Shown here in pieces: positions 1 to 8,850 of a stretch of 64,000 bases of DNA (its first letter is position 1; the number at the start of each line of letters is the position of its first letter). A program made the position numbers and the translations under genes. Under the pieces are notes generated by a model, which did not search any database, was not told the origin of the DNA, and saw only the letters and a list, made by a program, of their open reading frames with translations. This DNA is from Youngiibacter multivorans (GTDB taxonomy: Bacteria; Bacillota; Clostridia; Clostridiales; Clostridiaceae), in contig NZ_JAGGKC010000018.1 of the NCBI RefSeq assembly GCF_017873395.1, forward strand, positions 21,624-85,623. Direction: 5' to 3'.

Positions 1-1
1 C

Positions 2-1078
2 CAGGACTATGACATGATCCTGAGATGCACAGAACAAGCCAAAAAGGTACACCATATCCCAAGGATCTTGTACCACTGGAGATCGCATAAGGACTCCGTT
101 GCTGAGAATCCAGAAAGCAAGCTTTACGCATATGATTCAGCGAAAAAGGCGCTTGATGCGCATTACAGCAGGATGGGAATTGATGCCCATGTGGAATTCA
201 CGAAAATCTATGGGGTATATAAGACCTTCTTTCATATTACGGCTGAGCCGTTGGTCTCCATCATCATATCCAGCAATGACAGCATCAAGGACATCAAGAG
301 GTGCATCAGTGCAATTGAGTTCAAGAGCCTGTATGACAACTATGAGATTCTGATAGTGGACACCGGAAGCAAGAAAGGGAGTACATTTTCATTCTATGAT
401 GAACTCCAGGCAAAGTTCCCGAAAGTGAAAGTGGTATTCTACAGGGGAGAGAAGAGCTACTCCAAGTCAAGAAACTTCGGGGCTGAAAACTCTAACGGTG
501 AATATATGCTATTCATGGATGACACCATTTCCATAATTACTGATGAATTCTTTGAGGAACTTCTTGGCTATGCAAGGAGAACCGACGTGGGTGCCGTAGG
601 TGCAAAGCTGTATTATGAGGACGATATAATATACCATGCGGGTTCGGTTGTAAATATGGACGGGATTACCGGCAATTCTTTCCAAGGACAGTCCAGATAT
701 GACAACGGATATTTTGCTCGTGCAATTACCGCGTGCGACTACAGCATAACAAACCCGTCCTGCTTCATGACGAGCAGGGAGGTATTCAATAATGCAGGTG
801 GCTTTTCAGAGGAATTTAGTACAGGGCTGACTGTCTCGGATTATTGTCTTGCGATTGGAAAAACAGGCAAGCTGACAGTATTCAATCCATTCGCAGAAGC
901 TTACAGGTATGTGCCTGTCAGACCGGTCAATGATTCAGGGAAAGAAGGCACGGTTAAAATCAAGAATGAATCTGAAAAATTCAAGGAAAGATGGAAGGTC
1001 CTGTTTTCAAAGGGTGACCCCATGTACAACCGAAATCTTTCGCTGAACAGGAATGACTATCATTTGAAGAAGGTATGA
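2..1078 (+). CDS. Two-domain family 2 glycosyltransferase, 5' end outside window
   Basis: The reading frame is open from base 2, so the gene starts before the window; the ATG at 14 is internal. What is visible is the tail of a first domain (IPRILYHWRSHKDS, then a linker ending HYSRMGIDA) and a full second GT2-like domain starting near VSIIISSND. The layout matches the next gene, so the two are tandem paralogues. They probably build a surface rhamnan or similar polysaccharide in the cytoplasm from nucleotide sugars. The second domain looks degenerate: where the neighbour has LNNDTEI this one has FMDDTIS, and the neighbour's HYES-SRG block is RYVPVRP here. It may be a non-catalytic or altered-specificity domain. 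The stop overlaps the start of the next gene by four bases (ATGA), indicating one operon. Confidence 0.85.
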   Translation, partial: QDYDMILRCTEQAKKVHHIPRILYHWRSHKDSVAENPESKLYAYDSAKKALDAHYSRMGIDAHVEFTKIYGVYKTFFHITAEPLVSIIISSNDSIKDIKRCISAIEFKSLYDNYEILIVDTGSKKGSTFSFYDELQAKFPKVKVVFYRGEKSYSKSRNFGAENSNGEYMLFMDDTISIITDEFFEELLGYARRTDVGAVGAKLYYEDDIIYHAGSVVNMDGITGNSFQGQSRYDNGYFARAITACDYSITNPSCFMTSREVFNNAGGFSEEFSTGLTVSDYCLAIGKTGKLTVFNPFAEAYRYVPVRPVNDSGKEGTVKIKNESEKFKERWKVLFSKGDPMYNRNLSLNRNDYHLKKV

Positions 1079-2805
1079 AATTGATTAAGGATAAATTGTT
1101 CAGGGCCGCAAGGTTCTATAAACGTCACGGATTAAGGAATTTCATGGTGCATCTGATACAGAAGACACTTGGAGTGGAGTCAGACTACAATAAGTGGTTT
1201 TTAAGACATGCTCCTGATAAATCGGCACTTAATGCCCAAGCGGAAATCAAGCTGTCATTCAAAGCAAAGTTCAGTGTTATAGTAATGGCGGGCAGTGATT
1301 CTCAGCAAAGGCTTAAAGGAACATTTCTATCACTCACTGAACAGACCTACGCTAACTGGGAGCTTCTTTCGATCGGTCGCGAGGACCAGAAGCTGAGTGA
1401 TTCGGGTGTGGTTTTCGTTGAATATGACAAGAATTCACAGATAGCTGAAATTTTGAACAGGGCAGCTGAAAAATGCAGCGGTGACTACATTCTTTTCATG
1501 CAGCCAGGCGACCAGCTTGCACCAAATGCACTGTTTGAAATAGCGAGCGAAATCGAAAAAGGTGGATACTCTGCAGTTTACACAGATGAAGACAAGATAG
1601 AGGCAAGTGGGATCAGACATATTGATCCGATTTTTAAGCCCGATTTCAATCTGGATCTTTTGAGAAGCACCAATTATATTTCAAATTCTATGGTGATAAG
1701 CAGAAGAGTGCTAAGGGATATCGGAGGGTTTAAAAAAGAATATGGAGAAGGCTGTATCCTGGACCTGTATTTCAGGATTTTTGAGAGCAGTGCAGCAATA
1801 GGCCATATTCCAAAGGTTCTTTATCATTCAAAGCAAACATCAGCGAAAAATGAAATTGCTCAGATTGACCACATGAAGGTACTCAGAGACCACTATTCGA
1901 GGATGGGCATTGACGCTACCGTATCTGGAAGCAATCTGGATGGTATACTTAGAACCAGGTTCAGTACAGATGGAAATCCGCTTGTATCAGTTTTGATCCC
2001 TAACAAGGACCATATAGATGACCTGGATAAATGTCTGAATTCCTTATTGAACAGGTCTTCATATAAAAACATGGAAATCATAATAATTGAAAACAACAGC
2101 ACGGATAAAAGCACATTTGAATATTACGACAGGATGTCCAGAACGCATAAGAATATAAGTGTTATGGAATACAAGGGTGATTTCAATTATTCAGCGATTA
2201 ACAACTATGGAGCAGGTTTCTCCAAAGGTGAATACATTCTGCTGCTGAACAATGATACTGAAATCATCAATGCAGACTGCATTGAAGAGATGCTTGGTCA
2301 TTGCATGAGAGATGAGGTAGGCATAGTAGGAGCGAAGCTTTATTACGGCGACGGGTCAGTTCAGCATGCCGGAGTGATAATCGGTCTTGGTGGAATAGCA
2401 GGACACGCCTTTGTAAGCCTGAAGAAGGGTGATTCAGGATATTTAAACAGGGAGAATTGCACTCAAAATTACAGTGCTGTGACAGCAGCGTGCATGATGA
2501 CTAAGAAGAGCATCTATGAAAGTGTCGGAGGGTTGACAGAAGAGATGCAGGTAGCCTTCAATGACATTGATTATTGCATGAAGGTCAGAAAAAAGGGCAA
2601 GCTTGTGGTCTATACCCCATATGCCGAGCTCTTCCACTACGAATCGAAGTCAAGGGGACAGGACGACACTCCGGAAAAGGCCAGAAGGTTCAACAGCGAG
2701 GTTGAAAGGTTTGCGAAAAGATGGCCTGAGATTTTGAAAGATGGCGATCCCTACTATAACCCGAATCTTACTCTGGTCAGGCCGGATTTTTCCATAAAGG
2801 ACTAA
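1075..2805 (+). CDS. Two-domain family 2 glycosyltransferase
   Basis: A 576-residue protein with two GT2 folds. The first covers about residues 65-280, with FMQPGDQLAP at 141-150 and YTDEDKI at 169-175. The second covers about 300-560, with VSVLIPN at 304, the metal-binding-type NND at 392-394 in LLLNNDTEII, a DIDYC acceptor-site block and HYESKSRG. This is the arrangement of rhamnan and O-antigen type transferases that transfer sugars from nucleotide donors to a lipid-linked glycan. It overlaps the preceding paralogue by four bases and is followed by rmlD and rmlA, which make dTDP-rhamnose, a likely donor. Acceptor and linkage cannot be read from sequence. Confidence 0.88.
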   Translation: MKLIKDKLFRAARFYKRHGLRNFMVHLIQKTLGVESDYNKWFLRHAPDKSALNAQAEIKLSFKAKFSVIVMAGSDSQQRLKGTFLSLTEQTYANWELLSIGREDQKLSDSGVVFVEYDKNSQIAEILNRAAEKCSGDYILFMQPGDQLAPNALFEIASEIEKGGYSAVYTDEDKIEASGIRHIDPIFKPDFNLDLLRSTNYISNSMVISRRVLRDIGGFKKEYGEGCILDLYFRIFESSAAIGHIPKVLYHSKQTSAKNEIAQIDHMKVLRDHYSRMGIDATVSGSNLDGILRTRFSTDGNPLVSVLIPNKDHIDDLDKCLNSLLNRSSYKNMEIIIIENNSTDKSTFEYYDRMSRTHKNISVMEYKGDFNYSAINNYGAGFSKGEYILLLNNDTEIINADCIEEMLGHCMRDEVGIVGAKLYYGDGSVQHAGVIIGLGGIAGHAFVSLKKGDSGYLNRENCTQNYSAVTAACMMTKKSIYESVGGLTEEMQVAFNDIDYCMKVRKKGKLVVYTPYAELFHYESKSRGQDDTPEKARRFNSEVERFAKRWPEILKDGDPYYNPNLTLVRPDFSIKD

Positions 2806-2840
2806 AGAACATGTCAATTATACCAAGGAGGAGGTAATCC

Positions 2841-3725
2841 ATGAAAATACTTATTACCGGAGCCAAAGGCCAGCTTGGAACGCAGCTGACGGAAATACTG
2901 AAGGCAGGTACGACAGAGCTTGGGGCCATACCCGAAAGCTTTATATATGCCGATGTGTTCGGATATTCAAGCAAGGACCTTGATGTGTCAGACCTTTCAG
3001 CAGTAAGGGCTGTAGTTGCAGGCATAAAGCCTGACCTCATAATAAACTCTGCGGCCTATACGAATGTAGATGGCTGCGAAACCGACAGGGACAGAGCCTT
3101 CAGGGTGAATGCACTGGGAGCACGAAACCTGGCTATTGCTGCTGAGGAGACTGATGCAAGGCTTGTCCACATATCTACTGACTATGTCTTTTCGGGAACG
3201 GGAAGCGAGCCATTCGCTGAATACGACCTTACAGACCCGCAAAGCATATATGGCAAATCGAAGCTTGCAGGTGAGGAGAATGTGAAGACCTTCTGTTCAA
3301 GGCATTTCATTGTCAGGACATCATGGCTTTATGGTCTCTATGGAGGGAACTTTGTAAAGACAATCATGAAGGCAGGAAAGGAAAGAGGAGCTCTTCAGGT
3401 GGTAAATGACCAGAAGGGCAATCCTACAAATGTGGAAGACCTTTGCTACCATATACTAAGGCTTGCAGATACCGAGGAATATGGAGTCTACCATTGCACA
3501 GGATCCGGTGAATGTTCATGGTATGATTTTGCCAAGCTTATAATCGAATATGCGGGGATTGATGCAACTGTAGCCCCGGTTACTACTGACCAGTTTCCGA
3601 GACCTGCAAGAAGACCCTCCTATTCGTCACTGGACAATATGATGCTCCGGGTTACAGTAGGAGACCACATGAGGCCATGGCAGGATGCGTTACGGTCATT
3701 TATGACTGCATTCGAAAAGATGTAA
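2841..3725 (+). CDS. rfbD: dTDP-4-dehydrorhamnose reductase
   Basis: A 294-residue extended short-chain dehydrogenase of the RmlD family. It catalyses the last step of dTDP-L-rhamnose synthesis, NAD(P)H reduction of dTDP-4-dehydro-L-rhamnose. Visible are the nucleotide-binding loop GAKGQLG at residues 7-13, the STDYVFSG segment at 112-119 and the catalytic YGKSK (Tyr137, Lys141). A strong AAGGAGGAGG site at 2825-2834 sets the ATG at 2841. It sits between the glycosyltransferases and rmlA. The other two pathway genes, rmlB and rmlC, are not in this window and presumably lie upstream. Confidence 0.95.
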   Translation: MKILITGAKGQLGTQLTEILKAGTTELGAIPESFIYADVFGYSSKDLDVSDLSAVRAVVAGIKPDLIINSAAYTNVDGCETDRDRAFRVNALGARNLAIAAEETDARLVHISTDYVFSGTGSEPFAEYDLTDPQSIYGKSKLAGEENVKTFCSRHFIVRTSWLYGLYGGNFVKTIMKAGKERGALQVVNDQKGNPTNVEDLCYHILRLADTEEYGVYHCTGSGECSWYDFAKLIIEYAGIDATVAPVTTDQFPRPARRPSYSSLDNMMLRVTVGDHMRPWQDALRSFMTAFEKM

Positions 3726-3759
3726 ATCAGACTATATTTGTATACGAGGAGAAGTGAGA

Positions 3760-4629
3760 ATGAAAGGTATTATACTCGCCGGAGGATCCGGCACAAGGCT
3801 CTATCCAGTAACCAAATCAGTTTCAAAGCAGATTCTTCCGATTTATGACAAGCCGATGATCTACTATCCGCTTTCGGTGCTCATGCTTGCTGGAATCAGG
3901 GAGATCCTTATAATATCGACTCCAAGGGACATTGGGTCGTTCGAGGAGCTTCTGGGAGACGGAAGTGATTATGGGCTATCCATATCATATGCTGTCCAGC
4001 ATGCTCCAAATGGCCTTGCAGAAGCATTTATCATCGGTGAGGAGTTCATTGGCAGCGACAAGGTTGCCCTTGTTCTTGGAGACAACGTATTCTATGGATA
4101 TGGATTCTCTGAGAGACTGAAAGCAGCTGTTGAAAGGGAAGAGGCAACGATTTTCGGCTATCACGTCAGCAATCCGACTGAATTTGGAGTCGTTGAGTTC
4201 GATGACGACATGAATGTGCTCTCCATCGAGGAAAAGCCTGAAGAGCCGAAATCAAACTATGCGGTACCGGGACTGTATTTCTACGGAAATGATGTTGTAG
4301 AGATAGCTAAGACCATAAAGCCATCAAAGAGAGGCGAGCTTGAGATAACCGCAGTCAACAACGAATATCTGAGAAGAGGAAAGCTCAAGGTTGAACTGTT
4401 TGGCCGTGGAATGGCATGGCTCGACACTGGAACACACAGGGGACTGCTTGATGCAGCCAACTTCGTAGAGGCGGTACAGACCAGACAGGGACTATATGTT
4501 GCATGCATTGAAGAGATTGCATTCAGGAAGAAGTTCATAACCAGGGAGAGACTCCTGGAACTTGCTCAGCCTTTGCTCAAGACAGAGTATGGCCAGTATC
4601 TTGTACATGTTGCAAACGAGCCAAGATAA
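3760..4629 (+). CDS. rfbA: Glucose-1-phosphate thymidylyltransferase
   Basis: A 289-residue nucleotidyltransferase of the RmlA family, the first enzyme of dTDP-L-rhamnose synthesis (glucose-1-phosphate plus dTTP). The N-terminal signature AGGSGTRLYP is complete, followed by KQILPIYDKPMIYYPL and the sugar-binding block LAEAFIIGEEFIG. The ATG at 3760 is chosen over an in-frame GTG at 3754 because the ACGAGGAG ribosome site at 3744-3751 leaves a normal gap only for the ATG. The order rmlD-rmlA, reversed from many rml operons, is noted. It shares the operon with the glycosyltransferases. Confidence 0.95.
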   Translation: MKGIILAGGSGTRLYPVTKSVSKQILPIYDKPMIYYPLSVLMLAGIREILIISTPRDIGSFEELLGDGSDYGLSISYAVQHAPNGLAEAFIIGEEFIGSDKVALVLGDNVFYGYGFSERLKAAVEREEATIFGYHVSNPTEFGVVEFDDDMNVLSIEEKPEEPKSNYAVPGLYFYGNDVVEIAKTIKPSKRGELEITAVNNEYLRRGKLKVELFGRGMAWLDTGTHRGLLDAANFVEAVQTRQGLYVACIEEIAFRKKFITRERLLELAQPLLKTEYGQYLVHVANEPR

Positions 4630-4660
4630 CACTGGTACACCAAAAAAGAGGTGAAGGCAC

Positions 4661-5788
4661 TTGAAAAAGATTGCCTATGTGGTAACCCAATCTGAAATGG
4701 GTGGAGCACAGAAAAATATACTTCTGCTTTCGAAGGGCCTTTCTGACAAGTTTGATATTACCGTGTACTGCGGTCCAGGCGGACTCCTTGTTGAGGAGCT
4801 TCGAAAATCAAAAATCAGGGTCGTGGAAGTACCTTCTCTCAAAAGAGAGATCTCCCTGAAGGATGACCTGAAGACATTCAGATACCTGGCCAGGGAGTTC
4901 AAAGAAAGCGGTTATTCTATTGTTCACAGCCATAGCTCCAAGGCAGGGATTCTGGCAAGGCTTGCTGCAAAAAACGCTAAGGTACCCAAGAACATTTATA
5001 CAGCACATGGATTTGTGTTCAATGAACCTATGGCTGGCCTTGCAAAAGCATTCTACAGATTTATAGAGAAATTTGCTGCATCCATTGCCACGGACCTTAT
5101 TGTTGTTTCATATCGTGACCTTGAAACTGCAGAATCACTAGGTATTAAGTCTGACAATCAGACTGCCTGTATTCCAAATGGAATTGATTTCGAACAGGAA
5201 GCGAAAATTGAAGGACAAGAGGAACGGGCCTACCTGCGGAACCAGCTGGGGATAGGAGATGGGGAATTCGCATTTGGAACCATAGCCAATTTCTATGAGA
5301 CAAAGGGTCACAGATATCTTGTTCAGGCATTTGAGAAGCTTAGGAACAGCAGCAGGGCAGAAAACCTTAAGCTTGTCCTGGTCGGACAGGGACTGCTCCT
5401 TGATGAGATAAGGTCCTTATCGGGAGAAGGTGTCATATTCACCGGATACGTGGAAAATGCGGAAAAGCTGATGGATGCCTTCGACTGTCTTGTACTCCCT
5501 TCGGTCAAGGAGGGATTTCCTTTCGTAATTCTTGAAGCGATGAAACACATGCTGCCAATAGTTGCCACTGATGTCGGAGACGTAAAGAGGATGCTAGGCG
5601 AAGGAGATTTAAAATCCTGCAGGATTGTCGAGCCAGGAAGTTCGGAAGCCTTGTGTGAGGCAATGGAATGGATGACTGAAAATACCGTATCAGCAAGGAT
5701 CGCTTCCAGATATTCATATGAGACAATAAGTGAAAGATATTCCCTTAAGCGTATGCTTGATGAAACGCTGAAGGTTTATGAAAGATGA
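4661..5788 (+). CDS. Family 4 glycosyltransferase
   Basis: A 375-residue GT-B fold retaining glycosyltransferase. The N-terminal half has the YVVTQSEMGGAQKNILLL opening typical of EpsD-like exopolysaccharide transferases. The C-terminal half has the GT4 domain with VLVGQGLL, FTGYVENAEKLM and the donor-binding acidic block PSVKEGFPFVILEAM. The start is a TTG at 4661, eight bases after AAAGAGGTGA. The gene closes the polysaccharide operon, and a rho-independent terminator begins at its stop codon. Donor and acceptor are unknown. Confidence 0.85.
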   Translation: MKKIAYVVTQSEMGGAQKNILLLSKGLSDKFDITVYCGPGGLLVEELRKSKIRVVEVPSLKREISLKDDLKTFRYLAREFKESGYSIVHSHSSKAGILARLAAKNAKVPKNIYTAHGFVFNEPMAGLAKAFYRFIEKFAASIATDLIVVSYRDLETAESLGIKSDNQTACIPNGIDFEQEAKIEGQEERAYLRNQLGIGDGEFAFGTIANFYETKGHRYLVQAFEKLRNSSRAENLKLVLVGQGLLLDEIRSLSGEGVIFTGYVENAEKLMDAFDCLVLPSVKEGFPFVILEAMKHMLPIVATDVGDVKRMLGEGDLKSCRIVEPGSSEALCEAMEWMTENTVSARIASRYSYETISERYSLKRMLDETLKVYER

Positions 5789-5813
5789 AAAGGGCCATGT
5801 GTGCCCTTTTTTT
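5788..5813 (+). terminator. Rho-independent terminator after the glycosyltransferase operon
   Basis: An eight-base-pair stem AAAAGGGC / GCCCTTTT with a seven-base loop, running into a T tract. It begins at the last base of the glycosyltransferase stop codon and ends the polysaccharide operon. Confidence 0.8.
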
Positions 5814-5832
5814 CGATTTTTAAACAAATTTT

Positions 5833-5861
5833 TTGCCATTCTCCTGAAATGTGCATATTTA
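5833..5861 (+). promoter_or_regulatory. Predicted promoter for the DUF1659/DUF2922 pair
   Basis: TTGCCA at 5833-5838 and TATTTA at 5856-5861 are separated by 17 bases, in the short gap between the upstream terminator and the small genes. Predicted from consensus only. Confidence 0.45.
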
Positions 5862-5884
5862 GCATGTGAAAGGAGCTGATAAAC

Positions 5885-6106
5885 ATGGCAGTATCGGTAA
5901 ACAAGGAAACAACGGCCCTACTCATCACCTACATCAAAGAGGTGGTCAACGGAAAGACTACCTATGAGGCAAGGAGGTTCAGAAACTTCAAGACTGCGGC
6001 TCTCCCGGAGGATATCCACGAGATAGCGGCAAAGATCTCAGCGCTTGGAGAACAGGCGACCTACAGCTACAAGCTTGAAGATGTCAGTGCACTGGCAGCA
6101 GTATAG
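5885..6106 (+). CDS. DUF1659 family small protein
   Basis: A 73-residue protein beginning MAVSVNKETTALLITY, with a central RRFRNFKTAALPEDIHEIAAKISAL stretch. This matches the layout of the DUF1659 family, whose function is not known. It has no signal or membrane segment and is probably cytoplasmic. A good AAGGAGCTGAT ribosome site precedes the ATG. The next gene, a DUF2922 protein, follows after 13 bases. The two families are often found side by side in Bacillota, so they probably work together. Confidence 0.75.
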   Translation: MAVSVNKETTALLITYIKEVVNGKTTYEARRFRNFKTAALPEDIHEIAAKISALGEQATYSYKLEDVSALAAV

Positions 6107-6119
6107 GAGGTAACGGAAA

Positions 6120-6326
6120 ATGAATAGTCTTTCAATGGTATTCGTGAACAAGGCCGGCAGGAATTCTACCTTTAGGATTCCAAAGGTTAGGACAGATGTT
6201 ACTGAACTTGAGATACAGGAGCTGATGAATCTCCTTATCACAAAGAATGTCCTCTTTGAAGGGGACCAGGAGCTCGAATCAATCGATTCGGCTGTAATAA
6301 CAAGACAGGAAACCATGGCGGTTTAA
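6120..6326 (+). CDS. DUF2922 family small protein
   Basis: A 68-residue protein, MNSLSMVFVNKAGRNSTFRI..., with the DUF2922 pattern of an N-terminal strand pair followed by a helix (ELEIQELMNLLITKNVL) and a short C-terminal strand. Function is unknown. AGGAGGTAACG just before the ATG is a strong ribosome site. It is the second gene of a two-gene unit closed by a terminator hairpin. Confidence 0.75.
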   Translation: MNSLSMVFVNKAGRNSTFRIPKVRTDVTELEIQELMNLLITKNVLFEGDQELESIDSAVITRQETMAV

Positions 6327-6327
6327 A

Positions 6328-6366
6328 CCCTTGGCTCATCCTTTCAGGATGGGCCTTTGGCTTTTT
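6328..6366 (+). terminator. Terminator after the DUF2922 gene
   Basis: A nine-base-pair stem GGCTCATCC (6333-6341) / GGATGGGCC (6347-6355), with one T-G wobble and a five-base loop. The first T tract follows directly and a second (CTTTTT) lies at 6361-6366. Confidence 0.65.
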
Positions 6367-6451
6367 CAATATTAATAGCTTGGTTCCATTTGTTTAACAA
6401 TATAACTAATAGTTTGTGATAGTATGGTGTTAAGAAAGTCGAGGGATGCAT

Positions 6452-7372
6452 ATGGAAAAGAAGGGTATCTTGAAATTCATGAAGACGCTGCTGAAGAAGG
6501 CAGACTGGGACGATAGCTTCGCTTTCGCCTATCAGCTTACGTACAGCCTTCTTTTGGCAATATTCCCTTTCCTAATATTCCTTTTCACCCTGCTGGGATA
6601 CATGAAAATCGATTCTGCAATAATCCTCCAGAGGATGCAGGAGGCTCTCCCGATGGAGGTCTATGACCTGACTGCCGGGATTGTCACTGACGTCCTTGAT
6701 AACCAGAGAGGCGGGCTTATGAGCCTTTCAATATTCCTTGCGATATATACTTCATCAGGAGGTATAAGAGCCTTCATGAAGGGCATCAACAAGGCAATGA
6801 GGATCAAGGAGAAAAGAAACATATTGCACCTATATGCGCTCTCCATATTCTGGGTGGTGCTGTTTGCGGTATCAATAATGCTTTCTCTTATCGGGATAGT
6901 ATTTGGTGAGCAGATACTTTTGGTGATCCTGCATTATTTTCCTGCCCTGCCACAGAAGGAATTCATCCAGACAGCGAGGATCATCACGCCGGTGGTCTTC
7001 ATGTTCCTGATGTTCACGATGTTCTATATGTTCGTGCCAACTAAGAAGGTGAAGTTCAGATATGCATTTCCGGGTGCACTTTTCGCTACACTGATGTTCA
7101 TTCTCTCTACACTTGCATTCCAGTATTATGTGAATAACCTCGCCAACTATTCAAGGTTCTATGGAACCCTTGGAGCAGTGGTGGCCTTAATGCTATGGCT
7201 GCTGGTAGTATCCATGATCATGCTGTTTTCAGCACAGATCAACGCCCTTCTTATTGAGGTCAGGGGGATACGGGACCCTTACATACACGTTGTACAGAAT
7301 GTGAAGGACAGGGTAGCTGCAAGACGGAACGGAAAGGCAGCTGAAAGCGAATCTATTGTCGAGAAAGAGTAG
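6452..7372 (+). CDS. YihY/BrkB family inner-membrane protein
   Basis: A 306-residue polytopic protein with about six hydrophobic segments: near residues 25-50, 90-105, 130-160, 180-200, 210-235 and 245-270. Family-typical blocks are FAYQLTYSLLLAIFPFLIFL near the start and FYGTLGAVVALMLWLLVVSMIMLFSAQINALL near the end. The family was once labelled ribonuclease BN in error; its true function is unresolved. The ATG at 6452 is preferred over 6446 because GAGG at 6441-6444 would otherwise touch the start codon. It is a single gene, convergent with the oxidoreductase operon across a shared terminator. Confidence 0.88.
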   Translation: MEKKGILKFMKTLLKKADWDDSFAFAYQLTYSLLLAIFPFLIFLFTLLGYMKIDSAIILQRMQEALPMEVYDLTAGIVTDVLDNQRGGLMSLSIFLAIYTSSGGIRAFMKGINKAMRIKEKRNILHLYALSIFWVVLFAVSIMLSLIGIVFGEQILLVILHYFPALPQKEFIQTARIITPVVFMFLMFTMFYMFVPTKKVKFRYAFPGALFATLMFILSTLAFQYYVNNLANYSRFYGTLGAVVALMLWLLVVSMIMLFSAQINALLIEVRGIRDPYIHVVQNVKDRVAARRNGKAAESESIVEKE

Positions 7373-7374
7373 GG

Positions 7375-7421
7375 AAAAACAATGGAGACTTGAGGAAAAT
7401 CCTCAGTCTCCATTGTTTTTT
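7375..7421. terminator. Bidirectional terminator between convergent genes
   Basis: The outer arms AACAATGGAGAC (7378-7389) and GTCTCCATTGTT (7406-7417) pair perfectly, with an inner TGAGGA/TCCTCA stem and a three-base loop. It is flanked by an A tract on the left and a T tract on the right, so it can stop transcription from both directions. Confidence 0.85.
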
Positions 7422-8829
7422 ATACCAGTCCTGCTTCCTTTGCACCAGCGTAGTCCAGACCATTCTCGATGGCCTTCAGGACCTTGATCTGCTTTGTCGT
7501 GTCGCCGATTAGTATACCGGCTACAAGCTTTCCATCCCTGAAGAAAACCTTCCTGTAGGTTCCCTCGATGTCGTTCCTGGTCCCTACCTGGTCAAGGAGG
7601 GGATCGTCAAAATCGACGGAGCCGGCTGAAAAGACCTTTGCGTTGAGTGAATTGAAGATCGTTGAGTTAGTGAACTTCTTGAAGTCCTCTCTGATGCCGG
7701 CAGCATTCTGTCCTGCGGTTTTGCCCATGCCAAGGGCTGCAGGCCAGGTTCCATAAACGAAACCGTCAAGCTGGCAGACATCTCCGCATGCCCATATGTC
7801 AGGCACGGATGTCTCCATCTTCCTGTTGACTATAACTCCTCTTTCAACAGCAAGCCCCGCTTCCTTCGCAAGCTCAAGATTTGACCTGATTCCAACAGAG
7901 AAGAGGACGAAATCAGCTTCAACGAAGCCGCCGCTCTTAAGTGAGACTCCGGCTACTTTTGCTCCCAGCTTGTTCGTGAGGGCTGGATCCTTCTTTATCT
8001 TTATGTATTGCGCTGAATCTCCGAGTATGAGGTTCAGCCCTGACCTGTTCGCTATACCGCTGAATATTGCAGCGCCTTCGTTGTCAAGCTGTCTCGGAAG
8101 GAGCCTCTTGACGAACTCGACGACTGTAACATCAACTCCAAGCAGCTTCAGCTCCCATGCTGCCTCAAGGCCAAGCAGGCCACCGCCGATAACAACTGCC
8201 TTTTTACCTGGTGCGATTTCACCTGAAAGCTCCTTTGTATCAGCAAACTCCCTGAGAGTATGGATACCGCCCACATCCTTGAGGTTTGAATCATTCAGGA
8301 CGAATCCTGGCGTTTTCTCAGTATGGTCGAATTCCACCTGTACCGGTGGTATGAAATTGTGGCTTCCATTGGCAAGGATAAGCTTGTCATAGGATTTTTC
8401 AGTCCCGTCGTCAAATACAACCTTCTTGTCCTCAGGAAGGAGCCTGACTGCTGTCTTCCCAAGCAATAGCTCAATCTTGTTTTCCTCATACCAGGTATCC
8501 TTCGCAAGGAAGAACTTCTCTGGCGGCTCCGAACCGTCCAGATATTCTCCGATGTTGGTCCTGATATAGGACTTCATGGTCTCCTTAGAGACCATGGTGA
8601 TGGACGCTTCAGGCAGGAGCTTTCTGATTTCCTTCGCTGCGTTGAAGCCTGCCGAACCGTTTCCCAGTATCAGGAACCTGTCAAGACCGCCTATGGGGCC
8701 AGGAGCTTCCATTTCAACAATCTCTACGAAGGCATCGCCATCTGCTCCGCAAACCTCGCATTTGTCAGGTATCGAGCCTTCTACCACATGTCCGCAAACC
8801 GCACACTTGTATAGCTTCTTCTTTTCCAT
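7420..8829 (-). CDS. Rubredoxin-domain NADH-dependent FAD oxidoreductase
   Basis: A 469-residue fusion. Residues 1-40 form a rubredoxin-like metal knuckle pair (Cys9-x2-Cys12 and Cys24-x2-Cys27). The rest is a pyridine nucleotide-disulfide-type reductase with an FAD loop (ILGNGSAGFNAAKEI), an NADH loop (VVIGGGLLGLEAAWELKLLG) and the ACGDVCQLDG flavin-binding tail. It most likely takes electrons from NADH and passes them through its own iron centre to the flavodiiron protein encoded just upstream in the same operon. The ATG at 8829 is chosen over a TTG at 8835, which lies too close to the AGGAG site. Whether the N-domain binds iron or zinc is not visible. Confidence 0.9.
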   Translation of the reverse strand: MEKKKLYKCAVCGHVVEGSIPDKCEVCGADGDAFVEIVEMEAPGPIGGLDRFLILGNGSAGFNAAKEIRKLLPEASITMVSKETMKSYIRTNIGEYLDGSEPPEKFFLAKDTWYEENKIELLLGKTAVRLLPEDKKVVFDDGTEKSYDKLILANGSHNFIPPVQVEFDHTEKTPGFVLNDSNLKDVGGIHTLREFADTKELSGEIAPGKKAVVIGGGLLGLEAAWELKLLGVDVTVVEFVKRLLPRQLDNEGAAIFSGIANRSGLNLILGDSAQYIKIKKDPALTNKLGAKVAGVSLKSGGFVEADFVLFSVGIRSNLELAKEAGLAVERGVIVNRKMETSVPDIWACGDVCQLDGFVYGTWPAALGMGKTAGQNAAGIREDFKKFTNSTIFNSLNAKVFSAGSVDFDDPLLDQVGTRNDIEGTYRKVFFRDGKLVAGILIGDTTKQIKVLKAIENGLDYAGAKEAGLV

Positions 8830-8850
8830 ATCCAATTCTCCTATCAGCCT

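Noticed and set aside
7796..8392. Long plus-strand open frame of 198 codons
   Set aside because: It lies wholly opposite the FAD oxidoreductase gene, is rich in Ser/Pro from antisense codons and has no ribosome site or family match.
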